Below the pieces are notes generated by a model. It saw nothing but the letters and a program-made list of their open reading frames with translations. It made no database searches and was not told where the DNA came from. 64,000 nt of DNA from Sequoia sempervirens (taxonomy: Eukaryota; Streptophyta; Pinopsida; Cupressales; Cupressaceae), in assembly GCA_007258455.2 (NCBI GenBank), contig VDFB02047230.1, positions 159,410,635 through 159,474,634 of the forward strand, given 5' to 3'. The position numbers were made by a program, and so were the translations under genes. Below, piece after piece: positions 46,850 to 60,419 of the stretch; position 1 is the stretch's first letter; each line of letters starts with the position of its first letter.

Positions 46850-48680
46850 AGATAATGAGAATATGCAATCCAATCAAACATCTTAATAATGAGCCATACC
46901 TGGCTTCTATCTGCTCCAAGCCTCACGAGGTCTCATGCCCTCACCTATGGTGGATATCAATCTAACAAATAAATTGGAGCAGCCATAGCTTTTACTTAAG
47001 CAGAGCTTCGAAGATCCTTGGCTTTGATCGTACTTTCCATTTCAACGATTGTTCTATTTTTATGCTTTGCCTCCCCATTTTGTTGAGGTGTATGACTGAA
47101 AGTCAGGTGCCTCTTTTTTTTATTCCTCTTGCAAAACTTGTGAAATTTGTTGGAGATTATTCTTCATCTCTATTTTTGACACCTAAAAAAAAACTCTCAC
47201 TTGGTTTCTCTACCTGTGCTCTAAGTTGCTTGAAAATTGAAAAAGCCTTTGAATTTCTGTTGAAGGATATCCGCTCAAGTTCATCTACTAAAAGGTAATT
47301 AAACATCTGCTCTTACCATTTGATGGAGTTTACATGGGGCCACACATATCAGCATGCACTAATTTAAGAGCTACTTTGAAACTCGAAGATCATCAACATC
47401 AGAAAAAAATGTTTGTTTTGCTATCCAAAAATGCAACCTTTATACCTCATCCTTATATTCAATCACAGGCAGCCTATTCACATTATGTGTCTTGTAAAGT
47501 AAATGTAAACCATGAAAGCTTATATTTCCAAGCTTCATATGCGATGACCAAGATTCATTATCTACAACAGCTTTCAATGCTTGAAAGAGCCCATTAGCAA
47601 GCTTTAAGGGGAACCATCTGATTCATTCTTGTGGAAATCATTGCAGCTTCTTTATGATTACCATTTCCATCATAAATAATACATTCATTGGTCCTAAAAA
47701 TATCTGGACACCTCTTTCCAATCAATTACCCACCGGTAAGTAAGTTATGTAGTAAATTAGGAGCATGCTAAACATTTGAAATGGACTTATTCTTACCTTA
47801 CATTGTCTTGATCGAGATTATACCTGTAATGATCTTAAGGACTTTATTATCATTTCTATGTAACTTGGGACTTCACTGAATCATCTACTTGGGAGAGGCT
47901 TCACTGATTCATCTGATTGGGAGAATAATTGTTCACTGACATTGCTCTTCCCAACCACTCTCTAAAAACTAATTATCTTGTAAAAATGCCATGTTACAAC
48001 CAAAAAGTACAGACTGAAATTTTCAATTTCTTCTAAAATATTAGTTCTCTACTTGTCCATATATCTTACAATAATGGCATCGAACTTTGATTTATCAAAG
48101 TCTTGATTTTCCTTCATATTTGTTTTGCTACTTGATCTGCCTTGGCTTCTTCTAGAACTCCTTTCGCTACCTCTAAATCTTCCTCTTCCTCAGCCTGTTT
48201 ATTCATCAAAAACTTTTTTTGAGAACTAGTTTTATCCCTTGTTCTTTGAATCCCCAAACTTTGGATTGATTTCCTTGTACAAGAGAAACGTCTCTTGACC
48301 TTTTCATTTGTTGCTCATGAGTTTTAAGAGATCTCATGAGCTCTTCAATGGACAACATTGGTAGATCTTTTTGGAATCCTAAACATTAGAACTGAATGAT
48401 ATCTTGGTGGTAGGTGTCTTACAAGTTTTTCAAGAATCGTCTCATTTGTTAAGGTTCCACTTCTCAGAAGTTTTTTGCGATCTCCTGATTTGTCAAGGTT
48501 TTTTCACAGGACTTCACTTGATTGATGAGTCCCATAACACGTGAGGTATTTTTGTATAGCTTTTTGATTACTTTTTTAACAAATTCCTGAAGTCTATTCT
48601 TAGCATTTAGAGTTCGACAGTTTTGACATTGTTTGTTCTTGTTTCTACATTTTTTTTGATGTATATCAGGCTTCATTTGA
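46850..48680 (-). pseudogene. Ty1-copia gag and integrase remnant
   Basis: Read from high to low coordinate: a gag (UBN2-type) fragment at 48464-48676 with SRVMGLINQVKSC; a GAG-pre-integrase part near 47330-47600 with HMKLGNISFHGL and RLPVIEYKDEV; and integrase near 46860-47300 with HTPQQNGEAKHKNRTIVEM, IYLLD and the EAWSR-x-KPGMAH block. Frameshifts and stops are many. Protease motifs between gag and integrase are too eroded to place. Reverse transcriptase and RNase H are absent. Confidence 0.8.
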
Positions 48681-49159
48681 CTTGGTTATTGCTACAATTC
48701 TAAGTAAAAAATGAACGATGCATGGCTAATTAATGAAGGGTGCCTTCAAGCCCGCTTTCTTGTTTTCTGTCAGTTGGTACTTTTGAGTTAGTGTCCATGT
48801 GTTGTAAATATTTTGAATAGCTCAGGGTATTCATTCATAAATAGATTCTATAAATGTTCAGAGAAAAATAGTGTTCATCTTAATGCTTTCCAATCTAATT
48901 CGCTCCCTTAAAATGGAGGACTTGAGGCCGTGTAAACTTGAAATTACTGTTGTTGGTGGTTATAATAATTATAAAAAAATTTAAAAATCCTTCGACTGGA
49001 ACTGGTTCAGTTATTGAGAAGTTTTTAAATTGTTGAAATTTGAGACTTCAACCTATCTCATATGGATCGTTAAATTTGTAGTCTTGAAGAAAAGCCAAGT
49101 TGAATATAAATTTGAACTATTGTGCAGAGACAGAAACAATGTTCAACTGTATATCACTC

Positions 49160-49370
49160 TTGGAGGATTACAGTACTATTTATATTGAAAACTGGAATTA
49201 AAGAAAAAAGGCCTTAGCATTCAATTATATCTACATAAATAAGTTTTCCGACTCTAAGAATGGAATGGCATTCAAGTTATTGCATTTCTGTATAGTCTTA
49301 AATCCAGTTTTAATATTTACATTATATTGCATGTATATATCTGCACCTATTCTAAGATAACTTATCCTCA
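49160..49370 (+). repeat. Dispersed repeat, copy 2
   Basis: Diverged direct copy of 45040-45260; see that entry. Confidence 0.4.
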
Positions 49371-52300
49371 ACATTTACATGCACCTATATCTGCTATTCT
49401 AACTTATTCAACATTTACATGCATGAAAATTGCAATGCTTATTTTACTACTATTTCCATTACTAAGTATACGTTTTGTTAGCTGACTGAAGGAAAAATTA
49501 TTATGTATAAATTTCCTACAGGGTTTGCTCCTAGTTTAAAAAGTGATATGGTTTAGTCTATTACAAACTGTAGAAGTGAAGAAATGAGCTGTAGAATGCA
49601 AACCATGCTTGATTCTAGTTTCATCTTTATAGATGAAAACCAGGATAAAAAACTACATGTATTTGGTTGATTATTCGGTATGTGGAATATTTATATATTA
49701 AATTAAAATCTGAATCTTATATTAGAAGCATTTGACTAGTCATACCCTTTTATGTCTCGCAAGGGTAGGGCATGTGTGACATGCAAATTCCCAACGAATG
49801 TTGCAGATTGTTGGGAGGTTGAATGACATGGACAATGGTTGCTATTTGTGATTAAGATTATATTTTTATGTGATTATTTGTTAGAACAATTAGATCCACT
49901 TCTCTGTATCTTTTGCACATGCCATTAGTCTTAATTAGATAAGACTGAAAATGTATGCATGCTCTATGCTGTCTTGCTACATTTGTATGATGAACTAATG
50001 CTTGTGATAAATGACAACAGGTTTATAACTTATAATGATGTTAAGGTTCGTCAAACTGAGTTGTATTAACAGATTGTTTAAGATGCCTTCAAACAATTCA
50101 AATCTTGTAAGAAAGTATACAAATTATTTTAATGCGCAATAACACTAATAATTAGGATTAGCATTTTTTATTTCATCACAATTTTCTCAGGGAGTTTTGT
50201 CGGGCTCGTGTCAAGAGATTGCACTATTTGGATATGCTTCTGAATTGTAATGGCAGTACGCCTGCATGTTTTTCATTATATTGGAATACGTCAGAACGAG
50301 AAAATATCCACGCAGAGTTTGAAGATCGAAAGTTGAGCTGTAGAGGAGTTTCTATTTTCTTTCTAATTCATAAAAAACCAAGTTTTCAGAGGTTGAGCGT
50401 ATCTCTCTCCTCTCTCTATATTGCTTGTTCTTTTTTAAAGAGTTGCAATGAATAAATTTTAGTCTCCGCCGAATTACAAATAAATCATAAGCGTATCATT
50501 TGTTTTGTGAAAGTAAAATGAACAAGATGCATGCTTTAATTTATTGAATGAAATAACGGGACATCACAATTTTGATCTGACTACTAAATGTCAAGTTGGT
50601 TACAATGAAATTGCAAACTGATAATTAGTGTATCATTTGTTTTATAAAATGAAAACAAGTGCAAAGACATGCTGTAGTTTAATGAATGAAATAGCAATTG
50701 CAACGAACCATCTTGATTGGAAATTACATGTAATTTAGCGAGAATAGAATTACACTTGCAGTCTTGAGGCTAGTACTTGAGTTCACAGGCAGTGCTCATT
50801 GTTTTAAAATATAGAATTAGTTATTAGGAACTATAACAAAATATTTGTTGAATAATAAATAATTGCAAGTGAAAAGCAATTGTGTTTTGAGTATATGGCT
50901 TGCCTTCATAATAGATGGAAAATGCCAAAAGAGGTATGGTAAGAGAAGGTGTGTGTCTTCTGCACGACAAAGACCAATTGAAACAGAAAAACATCTTATT
51001 TTGGATTGTAAAGTTTAGATTTGGATCAAGTACAAGTAATTTTAGTGGCAACTTTTTAATGTTTATTTACTGAGATGATTGAGAGTGTGGGAGAGTTTAT
51101 TATTAAATTGAATGGTAAAAGATCAACATTCAACAAAGCAAAAATAGTAGGTCTAACATCCCATAAGCTATCTTTGATCTCGGGGATGTTAAATATCTTC
51201 TATTCTACTATATTCTTTCATTTGGGTGCTTGTGTTTACATGATGTTTGATGTGATCATGTGTTATATTCCAATTTTATCTTTTTATTTATTTCTTTTAT
51301 CTTTTTATTTATACAAAGAAATAAATCATGTTACATAAATTTATATGGGCTAAAATAAAACAATGCAACAATTAGTGCATATAAACATTGAGCTTGGGGA
51401 TTGAATAATTGTAATAGATAAATATTATATGAGGGATTAGGATACTTGGGTGTTGGAATTGTGATGGAGAATAATAGTTGATGCCACATTGAATTGGGTA
51501 GCCATAGTATTGAAAAATGGATGTTTTTGGTTAGCTCATTATCATGCAAGTATAATAGTTGTAGAATCTTGTGTAAGTAGAATTTGGACTCGGATTGATC
51601 TTGTGCTTCACGAAAATATTGTAATGCAAATATTGTCCTAAAACTTATGGGATTGATCTATTGGTTATGGATGGTTGATAATTATCTTGCCTTAAATTAT
51701 GACGCCTATTGTATTTACAAGTACCTTAGGGAGAATGTTGGATTAGAAGAGTTGTGTTGTCTCATATTAACTCCCTTTGATTATATAGGTTTTATAAATA
51801 GGCAAATATCGAAAACAACACTCTTAAGCATGCGGGTGTTTGATTCCTTTTGGTGCTCAAACTATAATATTTCTAGAAAGGTTTTTGCTTGTAATGCTCT
51901 ATATTTTTTGGACATGTCCCCTCTTGTTTAAATGCATAAATTATTGTCTTTAAATACAGAAGAACACTAAATCACCAAAATTTGCACCAATCTAGCTCAT
52001 AAGGACTAGTGAAAATGCTAAGAGTCGACAAAATTTGAATTTTGATTTTTGTGGTCAATTGTGTGCGGTGAGAGGTTGTACTTGAACATTGTAAGATTGG
52101 CTTGAGACAAGTGTGCATATATCTTGAGGTGGGGAATGCGTATGAATATAAGTGTAATGATAGGCATAATAAAAGACTAATTATGCTATTGTCTAGGATT
52201 GTGCAAATAGAGATATGATAAGAGCATATATATAGAAGTATATGTAAATGGAGGTGGATGAAGGATCAAACATAATGGAAATTAATGTGGGGACGCAAAT

Positions 52301-53139
52301 TTTATTATTACAGAAACGTTACACATTGCTTTTTAGGGTGTTCTTTTGAGCGCTTTTTAGAATTAATATAGACATGTTTAAATTTATGGAGTGTAGGACC
52401 CATCAAATTACATACTCCTTTGTTTCTATGGTTTCATTTGTTCTTCTACTTTGATTTGGCTAGTAATTTTTTTGTTCCTTTAGGTAGTTTGCACCTAGTA
52501 AATTAAACGTGGTACTTTGTACATTTTTGGAACTTCTCATTTTTTCAACTATTATTCATTATAAAGTCAAATACAATTATGTATAGAACTGTCTATTTGT
52601 TTTTGTAAACAAACTATTATATATTAAAATACATAATGGAATTAAATTGTTGATTGTCAAGTTTAAACAACTGGAACCATCTTCTACTGTAGTACAATCT
52701 TTTTCTTAGTATCACTTTTCTCTCATTCCAAATAAACAAGATAATTGATACTAGCAATTCCGTCAAAAATAAAAAATTGAGCTAGTAGCATGGTTAAGTT
52801 ATTAACTAACTAAAAAAAAACTGTTTTCCCCTAGACTTTTTTAGTTTATATTGTCGATTGGCGGTTACGAATGAACAATATATTCTATTGATACATTTTG
52901 TCATAGGCCATCAAAGTAATCTTAAGCAGTCAAAACATACCACCCAAACCAAAGCACGAAAGTCAAAATCTTTTATCAAATCAATTCCTAGTTAAATAAT
53001 GGATAACTACACGGATAAGCTCACATTAAGTCGTCAATTTTGAATTGAATTTTTTCAAGATATAAATAAAAAATGAGCATATTAATAATAATAATGGATA
53101 AAAAGGTTGTCATTCTCATTCTTTTTAATAGAGAAAGAA
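49371..53139. other. AT-rich non-coding DNA
   Basis: No gene, element end or RNA gene is recognisable. The short ORFs (50219-50455, 51075-51338, 51647-51931) have no known motifs and compositions typical of chance translations. Confidence 0.45.
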
Positions 53140-54140
53140 AAATGAATCCTGAAGGAATCGCATTGTTATTTTGTTACAAAAAAATGGAATATATAAAATC
53201 ATTCATGTTAAAATATGAAAATTGTCTAATCAAGTTTCCATAATGAAGAAAGGGAATACTCAAAAAACAAAAATGTGCTACTTCAAAAGAATTAATCGAG
53301 AAGTTGTATGAGGTGAAATTCTCATGTACGGTTTTGTATAGTGGCAGTAAAGATAACTTATTTGTCAACTTTTCCACCTTACGCAACTCTACCTTATGCA
53401 AAGTTGCTATGGTATGACTAACCTCTAAATATGAAATCATTGCTTATATACCTGGTATTGACCATAATTTACAAGAACATTCTGTAGTAAGAGGTGGAAG
53501 AGTTAAAGATTTGCTTAGTGTTAAATATCACATAATTCAAGGAGTCTTAGATGTTGTCTTAGTAAAAAATTATAAACAAGGGCATTGTAGTGCGTTGTAT
53601 ATATTTTTATTTAAGATTTGTATCATTTTATGATGATGCCATGTCAATTGCTAAAAACATGTAGAGTATATGGCTAACCCAATAACGAACATTTTATAAG
53701 GGGACTAGAGCAGGATAAAACAAACGATCATATTAATTTGTAATGATATTATATAATATTGAATTCATTTCATAAGTTTTCTCTTAGTGCGTGTTAACAT
53801 AAAATTTGAAATGTCTTGACTTTTTTGAAACAGGTTCAATTCAAATAGCATTGCTTTAAAACACCTTTTTTTTGCACTCTTTTTAAAACCTATAGACTTA
53901 ATTGTATAGATATAGAAAATGCAAGATTTCTAATCATAGCAAAAGAAAGGGAATGAATAATCAATTGAGAATGAGTAAACATAATTTTATGTATAAGAAT
54001 TATATCTTATATATGTAGATAGAATCATGTGGAAAGCCGCATTCAATGAAAGTTGTATTTACGGTTTGGAGGGAGATCTTTGATACCTTTAGAGATCCAC
54101 CCTACAAGATTATTACAAGTGATTTTGGATTCAATTGTGT
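53140..54140 (+). pseudogene. Nuclear plastid DNA insertion: rps12 exon and flanking group II intron
   Basis: This matches the plastid rps12 locus. Near 53310-53375 is a group II intron 3' end (GAGGTGAAATTCTCATGTACGG...). Then follows rps12 exon 2 (about 53379-53589), whose frame still reads [16 protein letters not shown] and RGGRVKDL but has a stop and a short deletion. The next intron starts GTGCG at 53590 and runs to its domain V-like end (GGAAAGCCGCATTCAATGAAAG, near 54031). The tiny last exon is missing. Ribosomal protein S12 acts in plastid decoding; this copy cannot. Retained introns show transfer as DNA. The outer limits are approximate. Confidence 0.85.
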
Positions 54141-55674
54141 ACATGTGATCCATCATTAATATGAGGAAAGAACAATGACAAAAAATGTTTGATGCAAAAA
54201 ATCATATGTAATTGAATCTGAAAGATGTATGAGATCATCTTCATGGACTATACAAAACTCACACCTACAGGTATTAGGGTTAAAATAGTATATTATAAAA
54301 AATGAATCCACCCCATATATAACAACTTTTTTGAATGGCTCATTATTGCTCGTGTTTCTCTTGTTAGGTTTTGATATCAATCACTTGATTCCTTATTAAG
54401 CTTAGTGGATGATTAATAATGGAAAGTGCCTATAGAAGGAAACATTTCAACCCTCTTAGGATTTGCGACTTTTAGGTCCATTATTATTTTTGATTAGATA
54501 AGCGGGAAAAATAGGTCCTTACCCTTTACATAGATTGCCAAGAGGCAAGGGAAAACATACATAATCTATAGCTAAAAACAACAAAGAAACAACACAACCA
54601 AAAGAGAAGTATAGCTACAATAATTTTACTAAAATCAACAAACAAATGAAAGAGCTACGACCTTCGGGGTCCCAATTAGACAATGCTAGGCTAAGAACAA
54701 ATTGGCCTCTCGCCAACACATGTGCATGAGATAGGAAAATTGATTTAGGAAGGCCATTCTTCCTTCTTACAACAATCCAAGAGACATTATCTTCCAAATT
54801 CTCAGAACAAGGGAAGTGGGCTATGTAGGAAATGGAATCATCAACCTTCAATAAACAACTAATAGAGCTGTTTATGGCCTTATAACTTGAAAAGTCCCAA
54901 AATTGGAGGGGGAGGTTTGAAAGTATAATGCAAACCAAATGCACATTTAGTGGCTTAATAAGAAAGCTAAAGGAAGTTGATCAAGGCTTAATGAAAATAT
55001 TGGAAGCATAAGTAAGCTTCAATTTCTCATTCATTACACACAAACATGTAAATAGTTTAATCTTAACTTTGAACTTGAATGACAATTCTATAGCATAAGT
55101 TTTGCACCAAATCTCATTACAATTTGTGTAAATGACACATATTATAGCTTTTAATTGTAGCTTCTTGCAATTTCAAAAATATATCCTCACCATTTGAAAA
55201 TAATATAAAATAAATTGCTTTCTTTCCATTTATGATTCTCATCTTGGGCATCCATCTGAATTAAGGGATTTGATTTTCTTTAACTAATCCTTATCTCCTT
55301 AGAAAAATGATATGATATTGATATACTTCACCTTGAGTGTCACTTTAAATGCATGGATCAAATTCATCACTTTTTCTCATTAATTTCATTGTATTTGAGA
55401 TATGCATGGAGGCCCAATTGATCCTCCATTTGTAGAAGATCCTTTTTTGGACTATCTTATTCCTCTGGATAGTTTAAGTATCCACCATATCATCATAAAA
55501 TAACTATGGTGCTTGATCTTTGGGAAGACATGAACATTATGATGACATAGTGGACTTCTTATACTACTTTTCATCTAAATACTGTAGTTGATTCTTTAGA
55601 TTTTATGGATCCAAATGCATATTGAATGGGTTTGTCTTCTTTATCTAAGTCAACATCTTGAGGTTGAGGATTCT
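54141..55674. other. AT-rich non-coding DNA
   Basis: No plastid rps7 or other recognisable sequence follows the rps12 insertion. Minus-strand ORFs (54156-54380, 54615-54944) are unrecognised. Confidence 0.4.
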
Positions 55675-56014
55675 TGTTGGATCAACAAATAATGAATGCA
55701 ATATTCAAAGTACCATGGAATTAATCAAGCACAATGCAAAAGCCAAAGAACTGTCATAGAATGTGTAGAATACAATGATCACTCCTTGTTTATATAGAAC
55801 AAGGATGAGGTAGAAAAGTGAAACAAAAAGACTAACCCTCCAAGTGATTTGACACATGTAGAAAATTTGGGAAAAGTGTGAAGGCATGTGTCAAGTGTCT
55901 ATGAGGTGAGACAACTAAACCATTAAGTGAACTTAAGCTTGTGTGAATAGGACTACTAGTGTAGGAGCTAGATAAATGATAACTAGGTACATAAAGATAC
56001 TATTCACACTAACA
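55675..56014 (-). repeat. 3' LTR of copia element
   Basis: On the minus strand it starts TGTTAGTGTGAATAG and ends GATCCAACA. It matches 62769-63076 except for a deletion of about 35 bp in the other copy and scattered differences. Confidence 0.88.
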
Positions 56015-56229
56015 CTCCCCTTAACTGATACTTGGGAGTAAGTCATTGAAAGATGAGTTCTAACAACATGCCCTGATAAGGTTCTCATGTACCAAATAAA
56101 AGTCTCACAAATGGAGTAAAGGAGAAAACCCAATGGGAAGAAAACGCCTCTCTAAAAAATAGAACTATATACAAAGATAGGACTCAAAAACCTCCAAGGG
56201 AAACTTACTTCACCCTAAGCAACTATCAC

Positions 56230-56827
56230 AATGCAGTATAGTGAGGCAATGCTAAAAGATGTTTGCAACCTGGCTCTCAGTATGCAAATACTTTAAGGAT
56301 AAAACACCATCTTGGATAAGTTGTCAAATGAAGTGCATATGAATCTTGATGTGCTTTGTTTGTTGATACTCAACTAGTTTGTGTGAAATGTGAATAGAAA
56401 TTTGGTTATCACATCAAAGTATAGAAGGATGATCATGTGGAAGACCAAACTCTATAATAAGTTGTCAAAGCCATAGTACCTCCTGGCTACCAAGAACTGC
56501 TCCTCGATACACCCTCAATAGATGATAATGCAATAGTGGTTTGCTTCTTGCAAGAACCAGACCAAAACCAAGAGAAAAAAAATTGAAAGTGGACTCTCGA
56601 GAATCAACATCTCCTACCCAATTTGAGTCAGTGTAGCCTGCTATCTGTGAATTCACTGGTGTGTATTGAATGCCAAAATGAGTGGTGCCGCTAATGTACC
56701 TCAAAATATGCTTAGTTGTCTTCCAATGACTCATGAGAGTCATGTGAAAAATGAGAGACAAGCTCAATAACGAAGGTAATATTTGGACATGTGTGCCAAA
56801 TACAAAAGAATACAACTAATTTCCTAT
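56230..56827 (-). pseudogene. Copia RNase H and RT C-terminus, decayed
   Basis: Minus-strand frames give HILRYISGTTHFGIQY, the DSNWVGDVDSRESTF motif, GSQEVLWL and, in a shifted frame, CDNQISIHISHKLVEYQQTK. These are the copia RNase H signature blocks. Several frameshifts and stops occur. The gene is separated from the rest of RT by the inserted element at 56828-58005. Confidence 0.85.
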
Positions 56828-58010
56828 GGGTAAAAGCAAGAAGTTGGGTCCATGAAGAGGGGAAGTTTCGACCAAAAAAGAAATTGCAAAAAATGTGTAC
56901 ATGTTATTTAAAAAACGCATACGAGTTATGCTTCACGTACCTGAGCCTAAAAAAATGTGTATGCACTAAAAAACATGTATGCATTATAACACTTACATAA
57001 TGCATACACGTTTTATAACATGTACAAGACATTTATTTAAAAAATTAAATACCTTTTAGAAATGCGTACACATTTTTAAAAAGTATTTAATTTTTTTAAA
57101 TAATCAAGCAAATAAAGAACGTGCATGCATTTTATAACGTGTACGCATTTTTAAATTTTTGAATTCCCAACCCACATGCTGCCTCGGTTTTAGGCTCAAG
57201 AAAGGCTTGGAAATTGAAACCTTAGCCTTTGACCTGCAACTAAAAAACTAAGGTAGGTTGAAGAGAAATGTCCAACTTTGGCAATATGGTTGATGAACTT
57301 TTTTTCTGAATCAATCTATGAAATTAAAACCCATTAGAGAACACGATGTCTAGTTTCCAAATATATATATATTTTTAATATTAGATTATATTTGTTATTT
57401 TTTAATTAATTTCTAAGCAAACTAGTCCATAAAATTGAAATATTAGACTTTTTTTGTTTTTTAATAACTTTTTTTGGGTGAATTTTTTTGTAAAATTTTT
57501 TATATCATCAATCTTCAGACAATTCTCTACACAATGAAAAAAAAAGATGCAAAAAAAGTTTAATTTAAGTCCAATTATGCCGTCCGTACATGTTGATTTT
57601 TAAAAATAGTAATTAAAGCCAATAAAAATTGAACAAAAAAATATCAAGAAAAAAATTACAAAAAAATATCCTCATCAATCTTTATATTGTTAGCTATCTT
57701 TCCCCAAAAGGAATTAGCAAAATACTTTTATTTGGGTCAAAAAGTGGTGTCTGTACACTTGCTTGGTATGGTAAAAAAAGAGACTTCTAAAAAGTGGTTT
57801 TCACACATCCCTATCAAAATTCAATTTCTATCATTTGGGTATTTGAATAAATTACATATTTGGAAACTAGATTCAAAATTCAAAATTTCATATTATTTAT
57901 TGTGTAAGTGCCTCAAATTTTCAGTCCAATTGTGACAAATTTTGAAAAATAGCAAGAACACTCCACTTTTTGAGCTTTTTGTGGACCCAACTTCTTACAT
58001 CAACCCCTAT
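56823..58010. mobile_element. 1.18-kb terminal-inverted-repeat element inserted in copia RT
   Basis: The copia frame breaks at a CCTAT pentamer (56823-56827) and resumes after a second CCTAT (58006-58010). Just inside are inverted repeats, AAGAAGTTGGGTCCA (56838-56852) and its complement (57982-57996). It has no transposase. The left third contains many near-palindromic words such as GTGTACGC, GCATACG and TGTATGCA in T/A-rich spacers. Superfamily uncertain: the 5-bp duplication does not fit hAT (8 bp). ORF 57687-57935 is unrecognised. Confidence 0.75.
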
Positions 58011-58770
58011 ACAAAGTAGCATCAACACTAGGTGTGGTGCAAGTGGTAGTCAAAGTGACACCAGATTGAAATGGTGTAAGTGTGGGCTTATAATCACACG
58101 TATGAAATTGATGAAGAAAGTCAATGGCGTACTTCTACTAGTATATGAAAATACCCTTAGTAGACTAAATAACCTAAAGACCAAGGAAGAAATGTAGAAG
58201 CCCAAGATCTGTCATGTCAAAGTGTGCCATCAAACTATGTTGTATATCCTAAATAATGGATGAAGAACTACTAGTAAGGATCAAGTCATGAACATATAAG
58301 AATAGTATCAAAATTTCATCTCCATGTCTCTAAATGTAAACTGTGTCCATCAATCTTCTCATACCAAGTCCTAGGGGCTTACTTGAGACCATATAAAGAA
58401 ATACATAACCCATAAAAAATTGAAGAGTCCTAAACAAAACCTAGAGGTTGCTCCATATAGATCTCCTTATGAAGATTACCATGTAGAAAGGCACTCCATC
58501 TGATAAACCGACCCTATGTGGTGCAACAATAGAAAAAACAAGGCGAACTAAATCCATCTTGACTACATATGCAAATGTATTAGAGTAGCTAATACCCTCA
58601 ACCTGTGAAAAACCCTTGCCCGCAAGATGTGCCTTGAACCTTTCAATAGAACCATCAATTGCATATTTGGTGTGGTACACCCACTTACATCGAGCCAACT
58701 TTCTTCCCTTAGGAATATTAATTAAATCCCATGTATTATTCTTCATCAATGAAGAATACTCCTCTACCAT
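58011..58770 (-). pseudogene. Copia reverse transcriptase, decayed
   Basis: Starts near 58770 with SLMKNNTWDL and ARCKWVYHTKY, continues through GKGFSQVEGI and then, with frameshifts, SLYGLK-x-APRTWYEKI near 58360 and the palm near 58280. The catalytic box reads YVHD rather than YVDD, so a metal-binding Asp is lost. TDLGLLHFFLGL follows. Copia RT identity is clear. Confidence 0.88.
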
Positions 58771-58926
58771 AGCATTGTCCCAATCTGGAATACTAGAAGC
58801 CTTTGAAAATCTCTATGGGTTTGGAGATATAACATGACTCAAATAATAGTGTTAGAAGTATGTGAACAAGTGTGTCTAGAGGATGTAGGATCACTAGATA
58901 AAGAACTAGCCTCCTCAACAACACCT

Positions 58927-60400
58927 CTAGCCCACTTGGGTAAAAATGAGTGGTAGGAGGTGGTGTGGACCAAGACCATCATCTGAAGTATCCTCAAGGA
59001 CTAAGGTATCATCATGAGATGAAGGTGGAGTAGGTAACAAGAAAGAAGAAGAGGGTGGAGGATCTATTTGTGTGAAAGACTCATCAAGTTGGACATCTCT
59101 ACAAAAGTGGACATCCCTAGTGATAGTATTAAATAACCTATAAGCTTTCACATCCTCACAATAACCAATAAAGATGTATTGTTGACTCTTCCTCTCTATT
59201 GCCTTACTCTGACCATCAAGTACGAATGCCCAAGCTTCTCTACCAAACACTCTAAAGAAGGAAACATAAGGCTTGATTCTAGACCGAGCCTCCTCTCGAG
59301 TGAGCTTCTAAACTACCTTGTGGGGAGTGTAGTTTTGAATATAGTTGACACAATTGATAGCTTCAACCCAAAGTGATGGGGCCATAGACCTAGATTGAAG
59401 CATACAATTTTCCATCTCCTTTAATGATTTGTTCTTTCTTTCAGCAAAACCATTTTGCTGAGGAGTGCAAGGAACCAAATACTAATGTTGAATGACATGC
59501 TCAACACAATATTCCACAAAGGCCTAGTTCACATACCTCCCATTATCTGTGCAGAACTTCCAAATAGAAGAACATGATTGCTTCTCCACAAACACCTTGA
59601 AGGTCTTGAAAGTGGTGAAGACATTACTTTTGTACTTGAGAAAGTACACCCAAGTGCAACGAGAGTAATCATCAATGAAAATGAGTACATAATTGGCTCC
59701 TAAAAATGAATATGGAAATGACATGAGATCACTATGAACCAACTCAAGTAAGTTAGTAAGAAAATGGGCCTTAACCTTTGGAAAGGGTTCTTAATGATGT
59801 TTCTAAGTACACACCTTGATAGACGCCTTGTGTGCAAGAACCTTAGGGAGTCCAAGTACGATATTCTTAGTACTCAATTGTTGAAGATACCTATAATTTA
59901 GGTGTCCAAACCTCTCATGCTAGAGTCTGCTCAAAGAGTTGGCATGGACAATTAGTGATGCTCCATAATATGAATCAAATACATAAAACCTATACAATCG
60001 AGACCCATGATCTGCTCTTTTTGAAGCAACAATCCTCTATGGATGGTGTAGTTTTCGAATAACTACATCATGCAGTGAAAACTCAACTACCTTTCCATCA
60101 CCAGTATGAAAAATATGGTAAACATAAAGGAGATTAGCTGAAAACTTAGGAACATAGAGAACATCCTCAATGCTACCCTCTCTCAACTATATTGTACCTA
60201 ACCCCATAACTGAAATCTATGAAGAGTTTCTCACTGAAATTTGAGAAGTAGTGTTGTTAGATTTAGATACTAGAAGATCCTATGAGAGAGTCATGTGGTG
60301 TGAGGCTCTTGAGTCAACTATCCAATTGTCCCTTGATGAATCCAAACCTCTAGTTGTAAGGGCATGTCCTTTAGTAGGTTTTGGAAGATCAGTGTGATGT
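58927..60400 (-). pseudogene. Copia protease and integrase, decayed
   Basis: Near 60320 the protease motif reads DSRASHHMT (DSGAS expected, Gly replaced by Arg). The GAG-pre-integrase HERFGHLNYRYL lies near 59900. The integrase core has LVHSDLMSFP and IDDYSR near 59660-59740, FCTDNGRYV near 59540 and QQNGFAERKNKSL near 59450, so the DDE residues remain despite stops. The C-terminal part (58927-59250) includes KSQQYIFIGYCEDVKAYRLF. Confidence 0.88.
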
Positions 60401-60419
60401 ATCTACATGGCCTATTCCA

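Noticed and set aside
54615..54944. 109-codon minus-strand ORF
   Set aside because: No motif recognisable; probably a chance open frame in repeat DNA.
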